Positions 33,835 through 42,266 of a stretch of DNA of 64,000 bases are shown in pieces. The number at the start of each line of letters is the position of its first letter. Position 1 is the stretch's first letter. The stretch is from Citromicrobium bathyomarinum (GTDB lineage: Bacteria > Pseudomonadota > Alphaproteobacteria > Sphingomonadales > Sphingomonadaceae), in contig CP155577.1 of assembly GCA_001306305.2 (NCBI GenBank), positions 1,843,501-1,907,500 of the forward strand, read 5' to 3'. The notes beneath the pieces are model-generated. The model searched no databases. It saw only the letters and a program-made list of their open reading frames with translations, and had not been told where the DNA came from. Position numbers and translations under genes: made by a program.

Positions 33835-34302
33835 TCAGTCTTCCGAATTCTGATCCGCTAACATGGCGACGAGCTTTCGCACGCTGTTGCCGAGTTCCTC
33901 GATTCCTTCGGGAGTTCGTCCACTGGCGATGGTCTCGGGCACGTGCAGGGCCTGTTCGCGCAAGGCTCTGCCCTTTTCGGTAAGCCCGATGACCACGCGC
34001 CGTTCGTCATCCGGATCGCGCGACCGCGTGACGTGGCCTGCCGCTTCCATCCGCTTGAGCAGGGGCGTCAATGTCCCGCTGTCGAGATAAAGGCGCGCAC
34101 CAAGGCCGCCCACGGTCTGGGGCTCCTCTTCCCATAGCACCAGCATGACAAGATACTGGGGATAGGTGAGGCCGAGCGGCCGTAGAACCGGCCCGTACCG
34201 CCGGTTCAGCAGGTTGGTGGCAGCATACAGGGGAAAGCAGATCTGCCGATCGAGCAGCAGGGGGTCATCCCGGTCGCGTGATGCTGCCACCGGACCACTC
34301 AC
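33835..34302 (-). CDS. ohrR: Organic-peroxide-sensing MarR-family repressor OhrR
   Basis: The GTG at 34302 overlaps the ohr stop in a GTGA junction. With this start, the redox Cys of LLDRQICFPLY is Cys22, the usual sensing position. The winged-helix DNA-binding part is TVGGLGARLYLDSGTLTPLLKRMEAAGHVTRSRDPDDERRVVIGLT. When Cys22 is oxidised by organic hydroperoxide the protein leaves DNA and ohr is induced. The Tyr pair typical of the family is present (YAATN, YGPVLRPLGLTYPQY). Confidence 0.92.
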   Translation of the reverse strand: MSGPVAASRDRDDPLLLDRQICFPLYAATNLLNRRYGPVLRPLGLTYPQYLVMLVLWEEEPQTVGGLGARLYLDSGTLTPLLKRMEAAGHVTRSRDPDDERRVVIGLTEKGRALREQALHVPETIASGRTPEGIEELGNSVRKLVAMLADQNSED

Positions 34303-34724
34303 TGCGCGAAGACGGTCAGAGTGACGTCGACATTGCCGCGGATTGCATTCGAGTAGGGGCACACGGCGTGGGCGGCTTTCACGATTTCCTCTGCCTTGGA
34401 CTGTTCGACACCGGCAATCTCGACATCGAGCGCCACGACGAGCTTAAAGCCGTCTTCGCCGTTCGGCGCCAGCCCAACTTCGCACGAAACCTCGATATCC
34501 TCGTCGCGCACCTTGTCGGCCTGGGTACGGGTCACGTGGATCACGGCATTCTCGAAGCAGGCGGCATAACCTGCCGCAAACAGCTGCTCCGGATTGGTTG
34601 CGCCGCCCTTGCCGCCCAGTTCCTTGGGCAGGGCGAGCGGCATATCGAGGATGCCGTCCTCGCTTCTGATCGTTCCGCTGCGCCCACCATAGGCATTGAC
34701 GCGTGTCTTGTAGAGATTGCTCAT
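34299..34724 (-). CDS. ohr: Organic hydroperoxide resistance protein
   Basis: A 141-residue OsmC/Ohr thiol peroxidase. The two catalytic Cys are in AAGYAACFENAVIH and HAVCPYSNAIRGN. The N-terminal YKTRVNAYGGRSGTIRSEDG is typical. It reduces fatty-acid hydroperoxides with lipoyl-protein reducing power. ATG 34724 is the start, with a palindromic operator 43-62 bases upstream and ohrR directly downstream. Confidence 0.95.
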   Translation of the reverse strand: MSNLYKTRVNAYGGRSGTIRSEDGILDMPLALPKELGGKGGATNPEQLFAAGYAACFENAVIHVTRTQADKVRDEDIEVSCEVGLAPNGEDGFKLVVALDVEIAGVEQSKAEEIVKAAHAVCPYSNAIRGNVDVTLTVFAQ

Positions 34725-34766
34725 CGTTAGCTCCTTAGGTTCAACGACAAACAATGTAGTGAGCAA

Positions 34767-34786
34767 TCATATTGTGCGCAATATGA
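34767..34786. promoter_or_regulatory. Probable OhrR operator
   Basis: TCATATTG and CAATATGA are exact complements around TGCG, 43-62 bases upstream of the ohr start. OhrR sites of alphaproteobacteria are AT-rich inverted repeats of this kind, so this is the expected autoregulated operator. Confidence 0.65.
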
Positions 34787-34821
34787 ATCGCGAGATGTGC
34801 CCGAAGAGCGTGGCGACATAC

Positions 34822-35235
34822 CTACCGCTCCACGCCCTTCACCTTACCCCACTGGCGCGCTGCGGTGTAGCCGAGGTAGCCGGTGCCGAAGAGCGCGTAG
34901 AGTTCTTCGGGCAGGCCGCGCAGGTAGGCGGTGATGCCGTTGCCGATGTTCACCGCCATGCGCGGATCGAAGGCGGACAGCACGCCCATCGGCAGCGCGA
35001 ACAGGATCATCGCGTACATCACGTAGAGGAAGCTGGGGCGCGCGCGGCTGGTCCACGGGTCCGCCGATTGCGCCTCCGCGACGATTGCGGACATGCGCGC
35101 CTCGATCGCCCTGAGTTCCTGCGATCCCTCAAGCGCGAGCAGTTCCAGCTTGGCCTTGGCGCGCGCTTCCTTGTCCGGGATGATCTTGTCGATGATCGAG
35201 GCGACGGGTCCGATCAGGCTTTCGAGGAGGGGCAT
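34822..35235 (-). CDS. Three-TM holin of the GTA type
   Basis: A 137-residue protein. Its N-terminal amphipathic helix (MPLLESLIGPVASIIDKIIPD) is followed by a helical linker and two to three hydrophobic segments (RPSFLYVMYAMILFALPMGVLSAF, IGNGITAYLRGL, ALFGTGYLGYTAARQWG). This is the GTA_holin_3TM pattern, used for release of gene transfer agent particles. No other GTA or phage gene is seen in this window, so it lies apart from any GTA cluster. Confidence 0.8.
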   Translation of the reverse strand: MPLLESLIGPVASIIDKIIPDKEARAKAKLELLALEGSQELRAIEARMSAIVAEAQSADPWTSRARPSFLYVMYAMILFALPMGVLSAFDPRMAVNIGNGITAYLRGLPEELYALFGTGYLGYTAARQWGKVKGVER

Positions 35236-35361
35236 GGCACGACTCCGGATTGTTGGAGCTGCATCACGTAACCAGATCGGTTCGAGTAGGAAAATGGTTT
35301 GCGGGCCCGAGAGCCGCAGCTACGCCCGCCACAAACGCATTCAAGCAAAGGAGAGATGCAC

Positions 35362-35820
35362 ATGGCCGGGATGTGGTTCGACGATATGGAAGTGGGCCAG
35401 GTGATCGACCATCCGATCCGCCGCACGGTGACCGAAACGGACAATGTCATGTTCACCTGCATGACGCATAATCCGGCGCAGCTTCACCTCGACGAGGAAT
35501 ACATGAAGGGCACCGAGTTTGGCACGCGGATCGTCAACTCGTGCTTCACCCTCTCGGTGATGGTGGGGATTTCGGTCAACGACACGACGCTGGGTACGGC
35601 TGTGGCCAACCTCGGTTGGGACGAGGTGCGCTTCCCCAAGCCGCTGTTCCACGGCGACACGATCCGGATCGAGACCGAGATCGTCTCCCTGCGCGAAAGC
35701 AAGTCGCGCCCGAATGCCGGGATCGTCACCTTCGAACACCGCGCGTTCAACCAGCACGGCGATCTGGTCGCCAGCTGCAAGCGCAGCGGGCTTCAGATGA
35801 AGCGCCCGGCGGATAGTTGA
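35362..35820 (+). CDS. MaoC-like dehydratase
   Basis: A 152-residue hot-dog fold protein. MWFDDMEVGQVIDHPIRRTVTETDNVMFT opens the fold, the usual DxxxxH position reads MTHNPAQLHLDEEY, and NDTTLGTAVANLGWDEVRFPKPLFHGDTI gives the MaoC core. Such enzymes hydrate enoyl-CoA thioesters such as mesaconyl-CoA. ATG 35362 is chosen because AAGGAG lies eight bases upstream; the ATG at 35356 is too close to it. Confidence 0.87.
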   Translation: MAGMWFDDMEVGQVIDHPIRRTVTETDNVMFTCMTHNPAQLHLDEEYMKGTEFGTRIVNSCFTLSVMVGISVNDTTLGTAVANLGWDEVRFPKPLFHGDTIRIETEIVSLRESKSRPNAGIVTFEHRAFNQHGDLVASCKRSGLQMKRPADS

Positions 35821-35983
35821 TCGGCGCGTTTTCTTGGCAAAAGCACTATTTGTGACACCGCGTCATTTTCCGAATCTTGTGTGAAAGCGTCGGAAGACCG
35901 CCGATTTGGCCTCTGAAGGCGTGACGGAAAGATGACAATGTTTCAGTTTTGTTGCAGTTTCGAGGCGAAAGGTTCATAAACAT

Positions 35984-35999
35984 CTCCTGAAAACAGGAG
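35984..35999 (+). promoter_or_regulatory. Hairpin hiding the ribosome site of the TPR gene
   Basis: CTCCTG (35984-35989) pairs with CAGGAG (35994-35999) around an AAAA loop. The 3' arm includes the AGGAG used by the ATG at 36008. Six base pairs with a four-base loop would sit near the melting range, so temperature or ribosome access could control translation. Confidence 0.5.
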
Positions 36000-36007
36000 A
36001 GCGAAAC

Positions 36008-36331
36008 ATGATTGTCCAAAGTCTGATCGTGGGTGCCATGATGCTTCAGGGAGCGCCCGCCGCCGAGCCGCTCGCGCCGACGCCGATTGCGCTGATCGAA
36101 TCGCAGGAAGACCCGGCTGCGCTGCTCAACCTGGGCGTGAAACTGGCCGAGCAGGGCGAGACCGAAGCCGCCCGCCGCGCGTTCGAAAAGGTCCGTAGCA
36201 TGCGGATCGACTATACGCTGGAAACCACCGACGGACGCTATGTCTATCCGGCGGATCTGGCGCGTGACGGGCTAAGGATGCTCGACCGGGGCGAGTTCGC
36301 CCAGCGGAGCGACAAAGTCGCCACCCGCTAG
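36008..36331 (+). CDS. Small TPR-like protein, 107 aa
   Basis: It starts with a hydrophobic MIVQSLIVGAMMLQGAPAA, which may be a weak signal or anchor. One TPR-like unit follows (DPAALLNLGVKLAEQGETEAARRAFEKVRSM) and then an unassigned tail (TTDGRYVYPADLARDGLRML). A single TPR suggests a scaffold. It lies upstream of the virB operon in the same direction but with a 209-base gap, so a link is uncertain. Confidence 0.75.
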   Translation: MIVQSLIVGAMMLQGAPAAEPLAPTPIALIESQEDPAALLNLGVKLAEQGETEAARRAFEKVRSMRIDYTLETTDGRYVYPADLARDGLRMLDRGEFAQRSDKVATR

Positions 36332-36540
36332 CAACCGATCAAAACTTGCGTGCGCGCGGCCGTCCCCGGGATGGCCCGCGCATGTGCTTTTCGTCGCCGC
36401 AATTCGTGCCTTCCCGACCCGGGCGGGCGCGATTTGCGGCGACAAGCCGTTGCGAAATCGGGATTACGGGCGGGAACCGTTCAGCTATATGTCACTGCGC
36501 TGTCATGTATGATGCGCAAGGCGGTCGGACGGAGGGCTCG

Positions 36541-37179
36541 ATGATTCTCGGGACAACGGGTCGGTTGGCGATTCTCGCCTCCCTTACCCTGCTTTCGGCC
36601 CCGGCGCGGGCCGATGTAATGGAAATCGGAGAGAATGGCGCGCGCTGGATCGCGGGCCAGCAGGCAGGCATGCCCGCGGGCGACCTGTCGATGACGCCGG
36701 CCCAGCTCGCCGCGCTCGATGGCGCAGCAGTGCTGGAAGATGTGCCGACGCATGTCACATCCGATCCGCGACTGACCGCACGCGCGGTTCCCGATACCTA
36801 CAAGGCCAAGGTGGCAGAGCTTGCCGCGCGCTTCGACCTGAGCCCCAGCCTGATCGAGGCGCTGGTATGGCAGGAAAGCCGCTGGCGCGCCGATGCTCGC
36901 TCCCCGGTGGGCGCCCGGGGCCTTGCCCAGCTGATGCCCGGCACCGCGCGCGATCTGGGCGTGAACCCGGACGATCCCTTCGCCAATCTGGAGGGCGGGG
37001 CGCGTTACCTGCGCGAACAGCTCGACCGGTTCGACGGCAATCTCGAGAAGGCGCTGGCAGCCTACAACGCGGGGCCCGGACGGGTGATCCGCGCCAATGG
37101 CGTGCCGCGCATCCGCGAGACGCAGGCTTACGTGGCGGCGATCATGGGTCGCCTCTCCAATCATTCACGGAACGACTAA
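36541..37179 (+). CDS. virB1: VirB1-like lytic transglycosylase
   Basis: ATG 36541 with GGAGGG upstream. A signal peptide (MILGTTGRLAILASLTLLSAPARA) precedes a domain with the SLT pattern: LIEALVWQESRWRADARSPVGARGLAQLMPGTARDLG, including the catalytic Glu in QES, then YNAGPGRV. It cuts peptidoglycan so that the secretion channel can pass. It is the first gene of the type IV secretion operon, and the pilin gene follows at 10 bases. Confidence 0.9.
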   Translation: MILGTTGRLAILASLTLLSAPARADVMEIGENGARWIAGQQAGMPAGDLSMTPAQLAALDGAAVLEDVPTHVTSDPRLTARAVPDTYKAKVAELAARFDLSPSLIEALVWQESRWRADARSPVGARGLAQLMPGTARDLGVNPDDPFANLEGGARYLREQLDRFDGNLEKALAAYNAGPGRVIRANGVPRIRETQAYVAAIMGRLSNHSRND

Positions 37180-37189
37180 AGGTATGAAG

Positions 37190-37492
37190 ATGAACCCGCT
37201 TTCCCGGTTTGCGACGCTTCTGGCGCTGGTTTCTCCCAGTGCGGCACTCGCGCAGGTCCAGGCGAACGATCCGCAGGGCGCGGGGCCGATCGTCAACGCG
37301 CTGGCGTGGCTGCAGGGCACGCTGCTCGGCTCGGTCGCCACGGCGGTCGCGGTGATGGCGGTGGCTGCGGTCGGCTTCATGATGCTGACCGGCCGGATGA
37401 ATTGGCGCTTCGGCGCGACCGTGATCATCGGCGTGTTCATCCTGTTCGGTGCCGCCTCGATCGTCGCGGGCATCCAGGCGGCGGCAGGCTAG
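37190..37492 (+). CDS. virB2: VirB2-like pilin
   Basis: About 100 residues: a signal peptide (ending AALAQ), a polar stretch, then two hydrophobic helices (LLGSVATAVAVMAVAAVGFMML and ATVIIGVFILFGAASIVAGI) joined by a short basic loop. This is the TrbC/VirB2 pilin pattern. ATG 37190 is preferred since AAGG lies seven bases before it; ATG 37184 is an alternative. The mature subunit would form the T4SS pilus. Confidence 0.88.
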   Translation: MNPLSRFATLLALVSPSAALAQVQANDPQGAGPIVNALAWLQGTLLGSVATAVAVMAVAAVGFMMLTGRMNWRFGATVIIGVFILFGAASIVAGIQAAAG

Positions 37493-37513
37493 GCCGGGGA
37501 AGGGGGCAGACGC

Positions 37514-37798
37514 ATGGATCAGCTCGTTCGCCATCCGGTCCACCGTGCGCTGACCCGTCCGCAGATGTTTGCGGGCGTGACGCTGAACTATTTCATCATC
37601 AATATCGGCGTCACCACCGAAGTGTTTCTGATCACCGGCAGCTGGCTGGCACTGCCGGTCGCCGCCGCGATGCACGGCATCGGTTATTTCGCCTGCCTTC
37701 GCGAACCGCGCATCTTCGACCTGTGGATCACCAAGGTCAGCAAGTGTCCGCGGGTCAAGAATTACAAGCGGTGGGGCTGCAACAGCTACGCCGCCTGA
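37514..37798 (+). CDS. virB3: VirB3-like inner-membrane protein
   Basis: 94 residues, with the VirB3 start (VHRALTRPQMFAGVTLNYFIIN) and two adjacent membrane segments, ending in a basic cytoplasmic tail. It lies 21 bases after virB2 and 23 before virB4. VirB3 works together with VirB4 in pilus assembly. Confidence 0.9.
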   Translation: MDQLVRHPVHRALTRPQMFAGVTLNYFIINIGVTTEVFLITGSWLALPVAAAMHGIGYFACLREPRIFDLWITKVSKCPRVKNYKRWGCNSYAA

Positions 37799-37821
37799 AC
37801 TCGACCTAGGAGGGTCGACGC

Positions 37822-40260
37822 ATGAGCAAATGGATCGGAGCTGCTGCCTGGAGCGCGAAGGAAGCCCGCGTCGGCGACCGGCTGCCTTTTGCGCGTCTGG
37901 TGGACGAGCACACGCTGATGCTGCGCGACGGCGCGCTGCTCACCGCCATCCAGGTGCCCGGCTTGCTGTTCGAGACCGAGGATACCGAGGCGCTCAACGC
38001 CCATGCCGCCACCCGCGAGGTGATGCTGCGCAGCACGCTCGACAGCCGCTTCGTGATGTACCACCACGTGATCCGCCGCCGGGTCGAGGTTGAGCTGGAC
38101 GCGGAATTCGAAGACCCGCTCGCCCGTCATATCGATGCGCGGTGGAAGGAACGGCTCGGCTCGGGATCGCTGTTCATCAACGACCAGTTCGTCACGCTCA
38201 TCCGTCGCCCCGCGCGCGGCAAGGCGGGCTGGGTCGAGAAGGCGGGCAAGGCGCTCAGCAACCGCAAGAAGCAGGCGGTCGAGGTCGATCCCAAGGACTT
38301 GCGATCCTTGCGTGCTGCCGCGACCGGCCTGGTCGCCTCGTTGCAGCCCTACGGGGCGGCGCTGCTGGGCGATTACACCGGCCCCAAGGGCTACACCAAT
38401 TCAGAAATTCTCGAGCTGCTATCTGCGCTGTATAATGGCGAGATGCAGCCGGTCCGCCGTCCGGCGGAAGACCGGGATATCGGCCACATGCTGCCCTATC
38501 GCCGGGCGAGCTTCGGGATCGACGCGATGGAGCTGCGCGGCTTTGGCGAGCCCGATTTCGCCGCGATGCTGAGCCTCAAGGACTATCCCGACGCGACCAG
38601 CCCGGGCCTGCTCGATGGGCTGCTGCGGCTGCCCTACGAAATGGTCGTCTCGGAAAGCTATGCCCCTTCGGAACGGACCACCGCGCGCGAGCGGATGGAC
38701 CTTGCGATCCGCCGCCTGCGCTCGGTCGACGAGGAAGCGCAGGCCGAACGCGCCGACATGCTCGCCGCGCGCGATGCGCTGGGCAATGGAGCGGTCGGCT
38801 TCGGCGATCATCACCTGAGCGTGCTGGTGCGTGAGCGCACGCTCCCCCGGCTCGACGACGCGACCGCCGCCTGCGCCGCCGCGCTGGCCGATACGGGCGC
38901 CATCGTCGTGCGCGAGGATACCAATCTGGAACCCGCCTTCTGGGCGCAGTTCCCCGGCAACGAGCAGTATATCGTGCGCCGCGCGATGATCTCTTCGGCC
39001 AACATGGCGAGCTTCGGTTCGCTGCACGGCTTCGCGCTCGGCCAGGCCGAGGGCAATCACTGGGGCGAGGCGGTGACGCTTCTGGAGACGACCAGCGCGA
39101 CGCCGTTCTTCTTCAACTTCCACAATGGCGATCTCGGCAATTTCTCGGTCATCGGGCCGTCGGGTTCGGGCAAGACCGTGGTGATGAACTTCCTCGCCGC
39201 GCAGGCGCAGAAGTTCAATCCGCGCACGATCCTGTTCGACAAGGATCGCGGTGCCGAACTGTTCGTGCGCGGGATCGGCGGGCGCTACGACCGGATCTAT
39301 GCGGGCGAGCCGTCGGGTTTCAATCCGCTCGCGCTGCCCGACACACCCGCCAACCGCGCCTTCCTGCGCGATTGGCTGGGCGTGATGCTTAAGGCCGAAG
39401 GGCCTGAGGAACTGCAGACCATCAGCCACGCGGTCGATGCGGCGTACGAGAATGATGCGAGCCTGCGCCGTTTGCGCAATTTCCGCGAGCTGCTCAGCGG
39501 CACGCGTCGGCCCGAGCCGGGCGATCTGGCGGATCGTCTCTCGGCATGGATCCATGGCGGCGAGCATGCCTGGCTCTTCGACAACGAGACCGACGAGCTC
39601 GACTTGGAGCGCAAGACGCTCGGCTTCGACATGACCGCGCTGCTCGAAAATCCGCGGCTGCGCACGCCGACGATGATGTACCTGTTCCACCGGATCGAGG
39701 AGCGGCTGGACGGCGAGCCGACCATGATCCTGATCGACGAGGGCTGGAAGGCGCTGGACGACGAGGTGTTCGCAGCGCGTATTCGGGACTGGCTCAAGAC
39801 GCTGCGCAAGCGCAACGCGCTGGTCGGCTTCGCCACGCAGAGCGCACGCGATGCGCTGGAAAGCCGCATCTCCACCGCGCTGGTCGAACAGACCGCGACG
39901 ATGGTGTTCATGCCCAACAGCCGCGCGCGGCCGGAAGACTATTGCGACGGGTTCGGCCTCACCAGCCACGAGCTGGCGCTGATCCGCACGCTGCCCGCGC
40001 ACAGCCGCTGTTTCCTCGTCCGCCAGCCCGATGCGAGCGTCGTGGTGCGGCTCGACCTGTCGAATGCGCCCGAAGTCCTCACGATCCTCTCGGGTCGTGA
40101 GAGCAGCGTGCGCCGGCTCGACCTGTTGCGCGAAGCGGTGGGCGACAATCCCGCAGACTGGTTCCCCGCACTCACCGGCCATGCCTGGCCGGGCGAGCGC
40201 AGCGATGGCGCGGCGGATGACGACAACGTCGTCCTGCCGTTCAAGCAGGCTGCCGAATGA
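37822..40260 (+). CDS. virB4: VirB4-like ATPase
   Basis: An 812-residue conjugal-transfer ATPase. The N-terminal half has the CagE/VirB4 domain. The C-terminal half has Walker A IGPSGSGKTVVMNF, Walker B TMILIDEGWKAL, and GFATQSARDALESRI downstream. It powers substrate and pilus movement at the inner membrane. Its stop overlaps the virB6 start as ATGA. No frameshift is seen. Confidence 0.93.
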   Translation: MSKWIGAAAWSAKEARVGDRLPFARLVDEHTLMLRDGALLTAIQVPGLLFETEDTEALNAHAATREVMLRSTLDSRFVMYHHVIRRRVEVELDAEFEDPLARHIDARWKERLGSGSLFINDQFVTLIRRPARGKAGWVEKAGKALSNRKKQAVEVDPKDLRSLRAAATGLVASLQPYGAALLGDYTGPKGYTNSEILELLSALYNGEMQPVRRPAEDRDIGHMLPYRRASFGIDAMELRGFGEPDFAAMLSLKDYPDATSPGLLDGLLRLPYEMVVSESYAPSERTTARERMDLAIRRLRSVDEEAQAERADMLAARDALGNGAVGFGDHHLSVLVRERTLPRLDDATAACAAALADTGAIVVREDTNLEPAFWAQFPGNEQYIVRRAMISSANMASFGSLHGFALGQAEGNHWGEAVTLLETTSATPFFFNFHNGDLGNFSVIGPSGSGKTVVMNFLAAQAQKFNPRTILFDKDRGAELFVRGIGGRYDRIYAGEPSGFNPLALPDTPANRAFLRDWLGVMLKAEGPEELQTISHAVDAAYENDASLRRLRNFRELLSGTRRPEPGDLADRLSAWIHGGEHAWLFDNETDELDLERKTLGFDMTALLENPRLRTPTMMYLFHRIEERLDGEPTMILIDEGWKALDDEVFAARIRDWLKTLRKRNALVGFATQSARDALESRISTALVEQTATMVFMPNSRARPEDYCDGFGLTSHELALIRTLPAHSRCFLVRQPDASVVVRLDLSNAPEVLTILSGRESSVRRLDLLREAVGDNPADWFPALTGHAWPGERSDGAADDDNVVLPFKQAAE

Positions 40261-41465
40261 CCCCGACCGGCGCCTGCGATCTGGCGATGTCCGAGGCTGC
40301 GGGCGGCGTTGCCGCTGCGCTGGAGGCGGTCAATTGCGTCGCCGCCGACGTGACGGGCACCACCTTCGGGCGGTTGTTCGCCCCGGGCGGCGTGCTGGTC
40401 ACCGTGCTGACCATAATGCTGACGCTGTATGTCGCATTCTTCGCGATCCAGCTGGTGACCGGACGCAGCACGCTGGGCGTCAGCACTCTGACCCCGCGGA
40501 TGCTACGGATCGGCCTGGTGCTGACCTTCGTGACCAGCTGGATCGCCTATCAGGCGGTGTTCTGGAACATCTTCGTCGAAGGGCCGGACTGGCTGGCGAG
40601 CGTGCTTACCGGAGACAGCGGCTCCGCCACGCAGACCTTCGCGACCAAGATCGACGTCGTCTTCGCCGCCGTGCAGCAGGCGAGTGAAGGGCAGACCGAT
40701 ATCGAGACCTTCTCCCCCGCAGGGATGCTGTGGATGGGTGCGCTGCTGTTCATGCTCGGCACCGTGGGCCTGCTGGTGACCGCGCGGATCGCGCTGGCGC
40801 TGCTGGTCGCGCTCGGCCCGATCTTCCTGGTGATGGCGCTGTTCGATGGCACGCGCGGTCTGTTCGTCGGCTGGCTCAAGGGGCTGACGATGATGGGGCT
40901 GACCCCGCTGTTCGCGGTGCTCGGCGGATCGATCATGCTGGAGATGTCGGTACCGATCCTGGCCTCTCTGGTCGCCGTACCCGGCGATATTCCGGCGCGC
41001 GCGGCGATGGCGTTCTTCATGATCGGCGCGGTGCACGTCGCGCTGATGGTGATGGTGCTGAAGGTGATGGGCACGCTGGTCGGTGGGTGGACCGTGTTCG
41101 GCCTCGCCAATTCCGACAGCGAGCGTGACCGCGGCCGGTCGAGCGCCGCTGCGCCCGCTCCCGCCGCCGCCGTCTCCAGCCTTTACAACAACGCCAGCGC
41201 TTCCGCCCCGGCGCAGTCGAGCGCGGCGCGCCGCACGGCTGTTGTCGCCGCCACGCCGACCATGGCGGCAAACGATCTTGGCAATCGTGGCGGAACGGAA
41301 GGCTCTGGCGGCGCCCGTGTGACCAAGGTTTACGCCACCTCTTCAGGGGATGGACATGCCGGCGTGGCCAGCAAGGCCGCCTCGCGCACCAGCGGCTTGG
41401 GCACGCGGTTCAAGACTGCATCCGGCGCTTCGGGCGCAGGACGCCAGACGGAGAAAATGAAATGA
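40257..41465 (+). CDS. virB6: VirB6/TrbL-like multi-spanning membrane protein
   Basis: 402 residues with about six hydrophobic segments between residues 45 and 280 (VTVLTIMLTLYVAFFAIQLV, ALLVALGPIFLVMALFDG, MGLTPLFAVLGGSIMLEMS, AAMAFFMIGAVHVALMVMVLKVM). It ends in a long, low-complexity Ala/Ser/Gly-rich tail. It forms part of the inner-membrane channel. Overlaps with virB4 and virB9 (ATGA at both ends) show tight operon coupling. Confidence 0.88.
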   Translation: MTPTGACDLAMSEAAGGVAAALEAVNCVAADVTGTTFGRLFAPGGVLVTVLTIMLTLYVAFFAIQLVTGRSTLGVSTLTPRMLRIGLVLTFVTSWIAYQAVFWNIFVEGPDWLASVLTGDSGSATQTFATKIDVVFAAVQQASEGQTDIETFSPAGMLWMGALLFMLGTVGLLVTARIALALLVALGPIFLVMALFDGTRGLFVGWLKGLTMMGLTPLFAVLGGSIMLEMSVPILASLVAVPGDIPARAAMAFFMIGAVHVALMVMVLKVMGTLVGGWTVFGLANSDSERDRGRSSAAAPAPAAAVSSLYNNASASAPAQSSAARRTAVVAATPTMAANDLGNRGGTEGSGGARVTKVYATSSGDGHAGVASKAASRTSGLGTRFKTASGASGAGRQTEKMK

Positions 41466-42241
41466 TCGCCGCGCGTTACACAGCGCTCGCCTTCCTCGCA
41501 GTGATGGTCGCGAGCCCGGCTCTGGCCGACGACCCGCGGCTGGTCGAACGCCTGTACGATCCCGACGAGGTCGTGGTGATCCAGGGCAAGACCAAGGTTC
41601 AGGCGACGATCCAGTTCGGCGAGGATGAATCGATCGAGAATGTCGCGATCGGCGATTCCAACGCCTGGCAGGTAACCCCCAACCAGCGCGCCAACCTGCT
41701 GTTCGTCAAACCGCTGGAGCCCAGCGCGCAGACCAACATGACCGTGGTCACCAACCGCCATACCTATCTGTTCGATCTTGTCGCAAGTCCGCGCGCCAAA
41801 CCGCTGTATGTGCTGCGTTTCACCTATCCGGAGCCGCCGGAAGAAGACGCCGGCGCACAGCTTGCGGCGGGGCCTGTGCAGGAGGCCAATCCGGTCGAGC
41901 TGGCGGCGGCGAATGATCCGCTCGCGGTGGTCGACCCCGCGCTGCTCAACTTCAAGTGGGAGCCGGAAGGCCAGCGCGAGCTGTATCCCGACGAGGTCTA
42001 CGACGATGGCCGATCGACCTACCTCCGGTGGGAGCAGGAGCGGCCCGTGCCCGCGATCCTGATCGAGAATTACGAGGGCGATGAAGGCCCGGTAAACTCC
42101 ACCGTGCGCGGAGACACGGTGATCGTCGATGGCGTGCCGAGGCAGATCATCCTGCGCTCGGGCCGCGAAAAGGCTGTATTGGTGAACAATGGTCCGGTCC
42201 GGGCAACCGCTGCGAGCGGGCCGGTCGGGGGTGGCCGCTAG
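41462..42241 (+). CDS. virB9: VirB9-like outer-membrane complex protein
   Basis: 259 residues with a signal peptide (ending SPALA), an N-terminal DPRLVERLYDPDEVVVIQGKTKVQATIQF and a C-terminal VYDDGRSTYLRW of the VirB9/CagX fold. It joins VirB10 and VirB7 in the outer-membrane core ring. No lipoprotein (virB7) gene is found next to it. Confidence 0.92.
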   Translation: MIAARYTALAFLAVMVASPALADDPRLVERLYDPDEVVVIQGKTKVQATIQFGEDESIENVAIGDSNAWQVTPNQRANLLFVKPLEPSAQTNMTVVTNRHTYLFDLVASPRAKPLYVLRFTYPEPPEEDAGAQLAAGPVQEANPVELAAANDPLAVVDPALLNFKWEPEGQRELYPDEVYDDGRSTYLRWEQERPVPAILIENYEGDEGPVNSTVRGDTVIVDGVPRQIILRSGREKAVLVNNGPVRATAASGPVGGGR

Positions 42242-42266
42242 GGCCGCCGAGGAAGGGAAGCGAACT

